Of a stretch of DNA of 64,000 bases, positions 34,723-43,711 are shown one piece after another. The DNA is from Sesamum alatum (taxonomy: Eukaryota; Streptophyta; Magnoliopsida; Lamiales; Pedaliaceae). Within the stretch, counting starts at the first letter, position 1. Each line of letters begins with the position of its first letter. The DNA lies in NCBI GenBank assembly GCA_034509735.1, contig JACGWO010000004.1:23727395-23791394 (forward strand), given 5' to 3'. The position numbers were made by a program, and so were the translations under genes. The notes under the pieces were generated by a model. That model was not told where the DNA came from. It saw only the letters and a program-made list of their open reading frames with translations, and ran no database searches.

Positions 34723-35312
34723 CCCCTAGCATCCTACAAATTTACATGATGATGAAACTCCAACACACACACACAACACACACACACGGTTTCTCTCTCT
34801 CTCCCATCTCTCTCGTCCGCCCTCTCTCTCTCTCAAGAAAATAGTTTTCTTGATTCTTTTGTTCTTGGAACATTAGAATCTTGATGAATCAATACCATTA
34901 ATTGATAATGTGTTATTGATTCATCCACTCCAAAATTATACACTTGTTTCGTTGCTAGCACGACGTGCAAGATACGTGGGTGGATCGTGTGTCACGAATT
35001 AGAGGGTCTCAAAGACGGGATCTTGGTGCAAAACGGGGAACAACGCGTGTAGCCGTTGAAGACGAAAACGACAACGGGTAGGTCTCGTTTTAAATTTTCG
35101 TCCCTCTTTAATTTTTCAACCCCTATGGCCTCCATGATTTATTTTATGTTATACGTTCATGAGATACACCGAATGCCCGGGAAAATTTCAAAGGCACACC
35201 CTTTGAAACGTGTTTTTTAATTTAAAAGCATGTTTAAATTCCGTTTTAATTTTTAATTATACCGCGCTTCCGCATTCGCGCTTTTCCCGGGACGATCCAC
35301 ATAATCTTTCAG

Positions 35313-35326
35313 TGGTATCAGAGCCC
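35313..35326 (+). other. El-9 tRNA-iMet primer binding site
   Basis: TGGTATCAGAGCCC one base after the LTR end. It is complementary to the 3' end of initiator tRNA-Met, the usual primer of plant copia elements. Confidence 0.93.
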
Positions 35327-35520
35327 GGTTCGGTGTATAGGCCTAGGGTTTATGTGCGTTTTAAGCATGAAAACGTGAAATAGCATGTTGTTATTAAATC
35401 TTGAATTTCTTGATTCTTGAAGCATGTTATTTTATTGCTTTTAATTCGTGTGAATTGCTGAATATTGGTATTTTCTGTTTTTCTTGGGAATCGGGATGGG
35501 AATTAATCTGAAAAACGAGA

Positions 35521-36128
35521 AAACGTCACAGCCGGCCAGCCGGGAAGGCTGGCCGCGCGCAGCCGAGCGCTGCCGGCAGGGCAGACGCGCGCAGGCATGG
35601 GAAGCCTGCGCGCGCGCGTGCTGCCGGCCGCGCAGGGGCATGGAAACGCCTCCAGGCGCGCGCGCGGGCAGATAGAGGTGTCCTGCGCGCCGCGCGCCCG
35701 GCAGGCGCGCCCATGTGCGCGCGCGCGCAAGGCTGGCGGGCGGAGGAGCCCGCGCGCGGACGGGCACCAGGCGCGCCGCCAGGCGCGCGCGCATGCAGAC
35801 GGAGGCGTCTGCGCGCGCGCGCCCGGCAGGCACGCCCAGTGCGCGTCTGCGCGCGCGCTCTGCGCACGACGCAGGGACGCGGCCGGTGGCCAGCAGGCCA
35901 GCGCGCGCGCACAGGCAAAGGAGCCTGCGCGCGCATCGGCCTGCCGATGCGCCAGGCCGCGCAGACTGATGCCGGCCAGGCGCGCGCGCACACAGGCAGG
36001 GGCCTGCGCGCGCGCGCCCGGCAAGGCGGTGCCTGCGCGCGCGCAGAGGCGGCAGGCAGGGCCTGCTGCCCTGCGCGCCCGGCGGCCGACTGCTGCAGGC
36101 GGCGGCGGCCGGTGGCTCCTTGGCTAGG
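35521..36128 (+). other. El-9 GC/CpG-rich hairpin island
   Basis: About 600 bp with long GCGCGC runs. Successive hairpins: 35587-35613 (10-bp perfect stem GCGCGCAGGC/GCCTGCGCGC, loop ATGGGAA); 35795-35812 (GCAGACG/CGTCTGC, loop GAGG, extended by outer GC pairs); 35912-35927 (CAGGC/GCCTG, loop AAAGGA); 35993-36006 (CAGGC/GCCTG, loop AGGG). Loops are all purine-rich in the element sense strand apart from one T. Open frames up to 176 codons on both strands are a by-product of composition. Confidence 0.8.
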
Positions 36129-37653
36129 GTTTTGAAACCCTAGTGTAATTTTATTTTTGAATCTATTTTCAGTTTTAATTTTGAATTAATTCTGAAAAAT
36201 TCGTTTTTTGGGTTCAATTTTTCCTAAATTCCTAAAGACATTATTTTAGGAGTAAAATAAATGGATTTGGGAATCCCAGGGGTTATTTTACTTAAAATAA
36301 TGAGGAAAGGTTTTCCTAAAACGAAAAAAAATTTACATTGCCAATATTTATATTTTATTTTCACACGTTACGCACATGTTCATTTATTTTCATCTTGGAT
36401 TGATGTGATTGGAAATCATGTGTTGTTGGAATATTATGATTATGTGATTGGATCATGTAATTATGTGTGTTGGATGGAAATGGATGATCACGAGCCCTAG
36501 ACCGAATGTATGGTTTAATTTTCTGTTGGGCCTGTGTGCCTCTTTAAACTGCTTTCTCCTTCTCTCTTTCTAGTGCCTTGGAATAATAAGGCTTTCTACC
36601 TCCCTCCTTATGTACTCCCCCCGGGTTTTTCGCTGGGTTTCTATTTTTTAATATGTAATGAGAGTAGACTAGGAGTGAGGTTTCCATTTTTGTAATTGGT
36701 GGAGAAGAAGGAAGGACCACATGGAGAGCACAGACCGGAGTCCCTTGGCGTTTTCCATGAAGTGAAGAAAGAGAAAAGGAGACCAAGGCCCATCAGAATG
36801 ATGATTGGGTTACTATTATTGTAATAGTATAGGACCAACCCTAGATTGACCATAGATCCACTGCGGGCTCAGTGGATCGCATAGGATTCGGGCTTGTGAT
36901 CATCCAACAGGGACGTGCTAGGCTTTAATTTTGCATGTGGTTATTGTGATGGATGAATGGGTTTTATTTATCATGTATAACTGCTATGGATGAATTTCAT
37001 TTATGCATTTTTTGGATGAATGTATGGATATAGTATGAGATCTCGGTCATTATTACTCTCACATTGGTTGGACCAATGTTGAAATATTAGACCCTAGATA
37101 AAGTGGACATGAACTCTAGGAGTTTGTCCATGCCTTCCAATCCGTGGCATAGTGAGGAAGCTGTTTTAGGTCAATAGCGTGTCTCACGAGTCGTGGCACG
37201 TTATTGTACTTAAAAGAAGCTGCACTATGTCATGAACGAAAATGGGCTGCTGCTACCTGTCTCACGAGTCGTGGGGGTACTAGTGGGTCCATGGCTCGGT
37301 CGATTGGGTCGGGTCTAACGCCTAATTAGCATGATTCGCTTGGAGTGCTCGGGATCATGCAAAAGGGTGAGGCAATAATCTTGGGAATCTCGTGGAACGA
37401 GAATGGTATGGAATACCTCCCACAGGATCTTTTCCATGCGAATCGTAAAAAGCGGGGTATGGGAAAAATCGCTGTGGATCCCAAGCCCACTAGGAAAGGA
37501 TTTCCCGAAAACTACGTTTGAGAGTACCGTGTTTTCGTATAAATAGTGGGAGGATTAAATGACTAAAGACCAAGCATTTAATTATTTTTTTATCAAACCA
37601 CCGTCTTTACTTTCTGCTGATCGCGCGTTGTTTTTCAACATGTAGATTTTAAA

Positions 37654-38526
37654 ATGTCTAAGAACCCACTTTCAACCATTCTTGAGACAAACAAATTTAA
37701 TGGAACCAACTACAACGACTGGTTGCGCAATCTCAGGATAGTCCTGGATTATGAGAACCAAGGCTACGTCATGGACGAGCCTCTCCCTAGGACCTTACCG
37801 GAAGGATCCACGCCAGAGGAACGTGAGACGTTCGAGACTTGGCATAAGGATAACCGGAAGGTTCGTAGCATCATACTTGCTTCGATGACCAATGAGATTC
37901 AGAAGCAATATGAAAGGCTAGACGATGTCCCTTCCATAATGGCTCGCCTTAAGGATTGCTATGCAGTCCCGGACCGGCATACTAGGTATGTCGCGACCAA
38001 GGCGTTCTTTGGAACTAAAATGACAGAAGGATCCTCTGTACAAGAACATGGGGTTAAAATGCTTACCCTAGTGGAAAAGCTCGAGGACCTAAAGGCAGGT
38101 CTCGATAACGAAACGTACATAGATGTGATCCTTCAGTCACTCCCACCCTCCTTTGATCAATTTATTGTCAACTACAACATGAATGCACTTGAGAAGGGTA
38201 TTCATGAGTTGATCAATATGTTGGTGCAATACGAGGCAACGACTAAGAAGTCCACGCCTTCGGTATTGTTTGGAGGTGCTTCTACTTCCAAGACGAAAGG
38301 CAAGGGCGCCGGACGTTGGAAAAGGAAGAAAGGGAAGGGAAAGGCAGTCATAGCAGCTACGAACACTCAGAGTGTTCCCATTGCCAAAGAGGGAAAGGCA
38401 AAGGTAAGGGAAAGGTTGTCTCCAAGCAACAGTCAAAGGCATATGACATATGTATCAACTGCCGTGAGAAAGGGCATTGGAAGAGAGAGTGCCCCAAACT
38501 CTTCTCAAACCAAGGTATATTTGTGA
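37654..38526 (+). CDS. El-9 Gag (copia-type capsid protein)
   Basis: ATG at 37654, the same MSKNPLST start as in El-4 and El-5. Structural protein of the cytoplasmic virus-like particle. Residues 1-200 carry the UBN2/copia gag signature (NYNDWLRNLR, ETFETWHKDN, LPPSFDQFIVNYN). A Lys/Gly-rich segment follows (residues about 215-250). Near 38390 one base is missing in a G run compared with El-4, so the last 40 codons of this frame are out of phase. The true CCHC knuckle is read from the overlapping frame. Confidence 0.92.
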   Translation: MSKNPLSTILETNKFNGTNYNDWLRNLRIVLDYENQGYVMDEPLPRTLPEGSTPEERETFETWHKDNRKVRSIILASMTNEIQKQYERLDDVPSIMARLKDCYAVPDRHTRYVATKAFFGTKMTEGSSVQEHGVKMLTLVEKLEDLKAGLDNETYIDVILQSLPPSFDQFIVNYNMNALEKGIHELINMLVQYEATTKKSTPSVLFGGASTSKTKGKGAGRWKRKKGKGKAVIAATNTQSVPIAKEGKAKVRERLSPSNSQRHMTYVSTAVRKGIGRESAPNSSQTKVYL

Positions 38527-40376
38527 TTGAGGTTAACATGGTCACTAATTCTGCCTCTTGGGTATTGGATACCGGCTGTGGAGCTCACATTTGCAATGAT
38601 CTGCAGGTGTTGAAAAGAAGCAGAAAACTAAGTAGCGGGGACATGATCCTGAAGCTCGGAAATGGCAAGGCCATCTCGGCAGAAGCAGTAGGATCCGCCA
38701 CTTTAGTTATTAGTGATACCATTAGCATAGAATTAGAGCAAGTTTATTTTGTACCCAGTATGATTAAAAACATCATTTCCATTCCATTGTTAGACAATAA
38801 TGGTTATGAGTTTAAAATCAATAAAAATTGCTTTTATTTGATGAGGTGTGGAATTGCTCATCTACTTGGTACATTACATAATGGGCTCTATATCTTGCAA
38901 CAAACGAATTTCGTTCTTAACGCTCAACACAAACGGAAATTAGATAATAACGGGAACGCACGTCTGTGGCACGCTAGGCTAGGTCACATATCCCAAGATA
39001 GGATGAAAAGGTTGGTAGACTCAAAGAACCTAGAGGTTGGGGACTTGAGTGATCTACCAACTTGTGAATCTTGTCTAAGAGGGAAAATGACCAAGAAGCC
39101 CTTTGTAGGACAAAGCAGGCTTGCCACAGGTCTGTTGGACTTGGTCCATACAGACGTGTGTGGACCACTAAGGACGCAGGCCCGAGGTGGGTTCTCCTAC
39201 TTCATAACCTTCACCGATGATCATTCACGGTATGGTTATGTTTACCTGATGAGGTACAAGTCTGAAGCTCTTGAGAGGTTTAAAGAATTCAGACTTGAAG
39301 TGGAGAATCAAACCAACTGCAAAATTAAAGTCCTACGGTCAGACCGAGGCGGTGAATACCTTAGTGCCGAATTCCTAGATTATCTAAAGGAACATGGTAT
39401 AATATCAGAATGGACACCTCCCGGAACACCACAGTTAAATGGCGTCTCTGAAAGGAGGAACCGAACCCTGTTGGACATGGTTCGTTCCATGATGAGTTTT
39501 ACCAAATTGCCCCTATCGTTTTGGGGTTATGCATTAGAAACGGCAGCCAAGTTATTGAATTTGGCGCCTACTAGTGTAGTGACCCAAACGCCATATGAGA
39601 TATGGCACGGCAAGCCTGCATCCTACAACTACTTGAAAGTGTGGGGTAGCCCCGCATACGTCAAGAGGTTAGTGGGAGATAAGCTAGAATCCAGGTCTAG
39701 CCTATGCAGGTTCGTTGGATACCCTAAAGAAACTGCGGGTTATTACTTTTATGACCCTTTGGAACAAAAGGTATTTGTTTCAAGGAATGCAGTATTCTTG
39801 GAGCAAGGCTTCCCGGAGGATATCCAACCTGATGAGCTGATCCTTGAGGAATCAAGTGATGGAACTCAGTCATCAGAAACAGTCGCGGAAACCTCACCTA
39901 GAGGATTCAGGATAGACACTAGGAGGACTGACCTACCTAGAGAAGTCCAACATGCTAGGCATGAAGGACAACCTCAAGGCAGGCCAGCCCCGGCCCCTGA
40001 ACCGCCGGCTCCGATACAGTCAGCGCCCACAGTTACCACTAACGTTCCCGTTCTCCGAAGGTCCACTAGAGAATCCAGACCTCCAGTGAGATATGGATTT
40101 CTAGGTGCGACCGATCTTCTGGATAACGATCCTAAGACATACGGGGAAGCGATGTCAGACATCGACTCTGGGAAATGGCTTGAGGCCATGAAAACCGAAA
40201 TGGACTCCATGAGCGAGAACCAAGTTTGGAGACTTGTAGATCCACCGAAAGGTGTTAAGCCAGTGGGCTGTAAGTGGGTCTACAAGCGCAAACTCGGCGT
40301 TGATGGAGAGGTCACTACCTTCAAGGCTAGGCTTGTAGCTAAGGGATACACTCAACGACCCGGGGTCGATTTTTGA
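38316..40376 (+). CDS. El-9 Pol part 1: CCHC, protease, integrase, RT start
   Basis: Frame one base off from gag; the real continuation begins near 38391. CCHC knuckle CINCREKGHWKREC at 38451-38492 (nucleic-acid binding). Aspartic protease active site DTG at 38568-38576 (in LDTGCGAH). Pre-integrase HHCC zinc region follows (HARLGH near 38970, CESC near 39068). Integrase DD35E triad: Asp 39153-39155 (HTDV), Asp 39342-39344 (SDRGGEY), Glu 39450-39452 (SERRNR), exact 35-residue spacing. The copia integrase C-terminal region, then the RT start (WLEAMKTEMDSM, KWVYKRKL). It stops at 40374-40376 because a T run has one T more than in related copies. Confidence 0.93.
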   Translation: MEKEEREGKGSHSSYEHSECSHCQRGKGKGKGKVVSKQQSKAYDICINCREKGHWKRECPKLFSNQGIFVIEVNMVTNSASWVLDTGCGAHICNDLQVLKRSRKLSSGDMILKLGNGKAISAEAVGSATLVISDTISIELEQVYFVPSMIKNIISIPLLDNNGYEFKINKNCFYLMRCGIAHLLGTLHNGLYILQQTNFVLNAQHKRKLDNNGNARLWHARLGHISQDRMKRLVDSKNLEVGDLSDLPTCESCLRGKMTKKPFVGQSRLATGLLDLVHTDVCGPLRTQARGGFSYFITFTDDHSRYGYVYLMRYKSEALERFKEFRLEVENQTNCKIKVLRSDRGGEYLSAEFLDYLKEHGIISEWTPPGTPQLNGVSERRNRTLLDMVRSMMSFTKLPLSFWGYALETAAKLLNLAPTSVVTQTPYEIWHGKPASYNYLKVWGSPAYVKRLVGDKLESRSSLCRFVGYPKETAGYYFYDPLEQKVFVSRNAVFLEQGFPEDIQPDELILEESSDGTQSSETVAETSPRGFRIDTRRTDLPREVQHARHEGQPQGRPAPAPEPPAPIQSAPTVTTNVPVLRRSTRESRPPVRYGFLGATDLLDNDPKTYGEAMSDIDSGKWLEAMKTEMDSMSENQVWRLVDPPKGVKPVGCKWVYKRKLGVDGEVTTFKARLVAKGYTQRPGVDF

Positions 40377-40398
40377 GGATACCTACTCGCCAGTAGCC

Positions 40399-41370
40399 AT
40401 GGCTAAATCCATTCGGATCCTGCTTGCCATAGCAGCATGGTATGACTATGAAATATGGCAGATGGACGTGAAAACGGCCTTCCTCAACGGCTTCGTTGAA
40501 GAAGAGATCTATATGGATCAGCCGGAGGGTTTCACGGTCGCTGGAGAAGAACAGAAAGTCTGTCGTCTCCAGAAGTCCATCTATGGCCTCAAACAAGCTT
40601 CCCGGAGTTGGAACATTCGATTTGATGAGGTAATACGGGGTTATGACTTCATCAAAAACGAATCCGACCCTTGTGTATACAAGAAGGTCAGTGGGATCTC
40701 CATAGTGTTCCTAGTACTTTACGTGGATGACATTCTGCTCATTGGAAATGACGTCAGAATGTTAGGAAACACGAAAGCATGGCTGTCAACCAAGTTTTCC
40801 ATGAAGGACTTGGGTGAAGCATCCTACATCCTAGGCATCCAGATTGTCAGGGACAGATCTAAAAGGATGTTAGGGCTCACCCAAAACTCGTATATGGAGA
40901 AAGTCCTAAAGAGATATCGAATGGACAACTCCAAACGAGGGTTCCTTCCTATGAGGCATGGGATCAAGTTGTCCAAGAAACAGTCCCCGCAGACTGATGA
41001 GGAACTTGAAAAGATGAAAGTCATCCCCTATGCTTCTGCCGTAGGTAGCATCCAATATGCGGTCCACTGCACCAGGCCTGACATTGCATACGCTTTGAGC
41101 GTGACTAGCAGATATCAGTCCTGTGCAGGAGAGGCACATTGGAATGCAGTTAAGGGCATCCTTAAGTACCTAAGGAGGACTAAGGAAATGTTCTTAGTCT
41201 ATGGCAATGGAAAACTAATTCTGGAAGGCTTTAGCGACGCCAGCTTCCAGTCTGATGACGATGATGCCAAGTCTCAATCGGGGTATGTATTCAAGCTCAA
41301 CGGAGGAGTAGTGGCTTGGAAAAGTTCCAAGCAAGCACTGCTGACTCCACCACTGAGGCTGAATACATAG
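40399..41370 (+). CDS. El-9 Pol part 2: reverse transcriptase and RNase H start
   Basis: Continues RT after the frame break at 40370-40374, from MAKSIRILLAIAAWYDYEIW. Catalytic motif YVDD at 40720-40731 (VLYVDDILLIG); the fingers/palm motifs MDVKTAFLNG and YGLKQASRSWN are intact. The tether leads into RNase H (LEGFSDASFQSD, SQSGYVFKLNGGVVAWKSSKQ). It synthesises cDNA from the element RNA inside the particle. A deletion of about 4 bases near 41334-41342, relative to El-8, ends the frame. Confidence 0.93.
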   Translation: MAKSIRILLAIAAWYDYEIWQMDVKTAFLNGFVEEEIYMDQPEGFTVAGEEQKVCRLQKSIYGLKQASRSWNIRFDEVIRGYDFIKNESDPCVYKKVSGISIVFLVLYVDDILLIGNDVRMLGNTKAWLSTKFSMKDLGEASYILGIQIVRDRSKRMLGLTQNSYMEKVLKRYRMDNSKRGFLPMRHGIKLSKKQSPQTDEELEKMKVIPYASAVGSIQYAVHCTRPDIAYALSVTSRYQSCAGEAHWNAVKGILKYLRRTKEMFLVYGNGKLILEGFSDASFQSDDDDAKSQSGYVFKLNGGVVAWKSSKQALLTPPLRLNT

Positions 41371-41702
41371 CAGCTTCAGAAGCTGCCAAGGAAGCGGTTT
41401 GGATGAGAAACTACATCCAAGAGTTGGGTGTGGTGCCTAGCATCGCCGAGCCCGTTGTCATCTTCTGTGATAACAACGGTGCAATAGCGCAAGCGAAGGA
41501 ACCGAGATCTCACCACCGTTCCAAACACATTCTTAGACGCTACCATCTTCTTAGAGAAATGGTAGGAAGAGGTGACGTTCGGATGGACCGAGTCAACTCA
41601 GCAAACAACACAGCAGACCCGCTGACAAAGCCTATGTCGCAAAGTGCTCATACGCAACATCTTGAGAAGATGGGGATTAGGCATATGGGTGATTGGCTTT
41701 AA
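41316..41702 (+). CDS. El-9 Pol part 3: RNase H C-terminal half
   Basis: Carries TEAEYIAASEAAKEAVW with catalytic Glu, FCDNNGAI with catalytic Asp (41469-41471) and the ending DPLTKPM...HMGDWL, then TAA. RNase H removes the RNA template. It is out of frame with part 2 because of the small deletion; the real start of this segment is near 41343. Confidence 0.92.
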   Translation: MEKFQASTADSTTEAEYIAASEAAKEAVWMRNYIQELGVVPSIAEPVVIFCDNNGAIAQAKEPRSHHRSKHILRRYHLLREMVGRGDVRMDRVNSANNTADPLTKPMSQSAHTQHLEKMGIRHMGDWL

Positions 41703-41707
41703 AGGTC

Positions 41708-41718
41708 AAGTGGGAGAT
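41708..41718 (+). other. El-9 polypurine tract
   Basis: AAGTGGGAGAT directly before the TG of the 3' LTR, six bases after the pol stop. It is the primer for plus-strand cDNA. An identical tract precedes the El-8 3' LTR (45933-45943). Confidence 0.85.
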
Positions 41719-43711
41719 TGTTAGAATAGGTGACCATGTAAGCCAATTTTGGCGGGTATATGTAACCTATGTCTAGACAATTATAGGTGTTTTGATAAAT
41801 CATTAATGAATAAAGAAGTGAATTTTCATTTGGCATTACTTTGTTTGTGTTCACTTGCACCTATTTTTCCATATCTGTTCACTACGCAAACAGAGCCCAC
41901 GGACTGAGATTCGATTTCGGGGACTGGGACTACGCTTGGAGGTAGGTCCATGAAATCAGTCTTCCCGAATCAGTCCGGAAATCTCCAAGTCAAGGAATCC
42001 CGAAAATGGGTACCGGGATTCCATTTGAGACTTGCACTAAGCATCTGCTGTCGTGTTTCATCGACGGGTGACGAGGATCGTCTAAGCAGTGTTAGTGGGT
42101 TAGCCTGCTAGGACGCAGCTGACTGAGGTGACTCGTGGGAACCGTCTTACGGAGGACCTTGAGTATGGTCTGCAAGGTATGACGAGTATTCCCGGTTCCA
42201 ACGGTACAGGTCAAGTCCTTTGACTTGAGGAATTACTGAGTTTACCTGTACATCAGAACTGTATCTTAGATATGGTGAGAGATTGCCATAATTCTCTTTG
42301 GTAGTCATAAGCCATGTCTAGTGCAGTCCTGGTGTGCAAAGTGACAGTAGTTTTCAAGAAAGGATCTGTCTCCTGTCAATAGGTTTTGACAGTTGAGTCT
42401 CATGTATGCTCTAGGTCTTGTCCCTAAAACTGTGACCACAGTGACTGAACAGAAGGGAAGGTTTCCCTTGCGGCGTTTAGTGAGGACAGACCGACACTTA
42501 GGTCCAAGATGGGTCCTGCGTTATCCGTGCCCTAGACACTAAGTGATGAGACCGAAGACAGAAGGACAAGCGTACTGTTAGAGCCTAAATGTTCATCCCT
42601 GAATATTTCACCTAGTCTCTAGTGCCATGGACCGTTGCTAGATGGCCACCCATGGTAACGGACGGATTCTAGGAATCCGACCAAGTCTAGCTGAATGGTG
42701 AACCTAAAGAGTCACACACTATCCACACACAATTAAATATTTAATTTGGAATTAAATATTGGAGTGAAGGAATGATTAAATTAGATTTAATCGGGACCTT
42801 TATTTTTCTTGGAGAAATAATTCTTTCTATTTGATAGAAGGAATTAAATTGATAAATTGGATTTATCAAAGGGATTTATTTAATGGGCTTAAATAATATT
42901 TATATTTATTTTAGCCTCTTGGAAATATTTAAATAGGTTTAAATATTTCCATTAAATTAAATTAAATCAACGGTTGAGATTAATGGGAGAGATGGATGGC
43001 TAGGATCGTTTTTGACTAGGTCAAAACATTAGTTTGACTAGGACTTTGACTAGGTCAAAATCCTAATCAAATTAGAGTTCTTAAAAGAGGAGTTTAAAGA
43101 GGATTAAACTCCTCTTCTATATAAACCCCTAGCATCCTACAATTTACATGATGATGAAACTCCAACACACACACACAACACACACACACGGTTTCTCTCT
43201 CTCTCCCATCTCTCTCGTCCGCCCTCTCTCTCTCTCAAGAAAATAGTTTTCTTGATTCTTTTGTTCTTGGAACATTAGAATCTTGATGAATCAATACCAT
43301 TAATTGATAATGTGTTATTGATTCATCCACTCCAAAATTATACACTTGTTCGTTGCTAGCACGACGTGCAAGATACGTGGGTGGATCGTGTGTCACGAAT
43401 TAGAGGGTCTCAAAAGACGGGATCTTGGTGCAAAACGGGGAACAACGCGTGTAGCCGTTGAAGACGAAAACGACAACGGGTAGGTCTCGTTTTAAATTTT
43501 CGTCCCTCTTTAATTTTTTCAACCCTATGGCCTCTGATTTATTTTATGTTATACGTTCATGAGATACACCGAATGCCCGGGAAAATTTCAAAGGCACACC
43601 CTTTGAAACGTGTTTTTTAATTTAAAAGCATGTTTAAATTCCGTTTTAATTTTTAATTATACCGCGCTTCCGCATTCGCGCTTTTCCCGGGACGATCCAC
43701 ATAATCTTTCA
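41719..43711 (+). repeat. El-9 3' LTR
   Basis: 1993 bp; differs from the 5' LTR by a few transitions (for example the palindrome CTGTGACCACAG) and more than a dozen short indels. TTGAC cluster at 43011-43064, TATATAAA at 43118-43125. TGGAC follows as the target duplication. Confidence 0.96.

Larger units (their letters stand above)
33316..35311 (+). repeat. El-9 5' LTR
   Basis: TGTTAGAATAGG...ATAATCTTTCA, 1996 bp. Contains palindrome CTGTGGCCACAG (34024-34035), a TTGAC cluster, a TATA box, (CA)n and (CT)n tracts at about 34763-34835, and an R-U5 part. The 3' LTR carries a point change in the palindrome. Confidence 0.96.
35312..37653 (+). other. El-9 leader, 2.3 kb
   Basis: Long untranslated leader between LTR and gag. 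It contains the GC island (35521-36128), an AT-rich middle, a conserved cctgtgtgcctctttaaac block near 36531, the paired CACGAGTCGTG motif (37185-37195, 37263-37273) and a pre-gag block. No frame is conserved between copies, so I read it as non-coding. Confidence 0.85.
33316..43711 (+). mobile_element. El-9: nearly complete Ty1/copia retrotransposon
   Basis: Total 10,396 bp, flanked by the target duplication TGGAC (33311-33315, 43712-43716). LTRs of 1996 and 1993 bp are nearly identical, with about half a dozen substitutions and a larger number of short indels, so insertion was recent. Order is gag, CCHC, protease, integrase, reverse transcriptase, RNase H; integrase before RT defines Ty1/copia. 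Three frame breaks (near 38390, 40370-40374, 41334-41342) interrupt an otherwise uninterrupted polyprotein. The lineage within copia is not certain; long LTRs and size recall the Angela/TAR/Tork groups. Confidence 0.95.

Noticed and set aside
35441..36135. Long Ala/Arg-rich open frames up to 176 codons in the El-9 island
   Set aside because: Same composition effect; the equivalent frames in El-5 and El-4 differ in length, frame and sequence.
37185..37273. Two spaced copies of a short palindrome, considered as CRISPR-like repeats
   Set aside because: Only two copies per leader, in a plant retrotransposon; no array.
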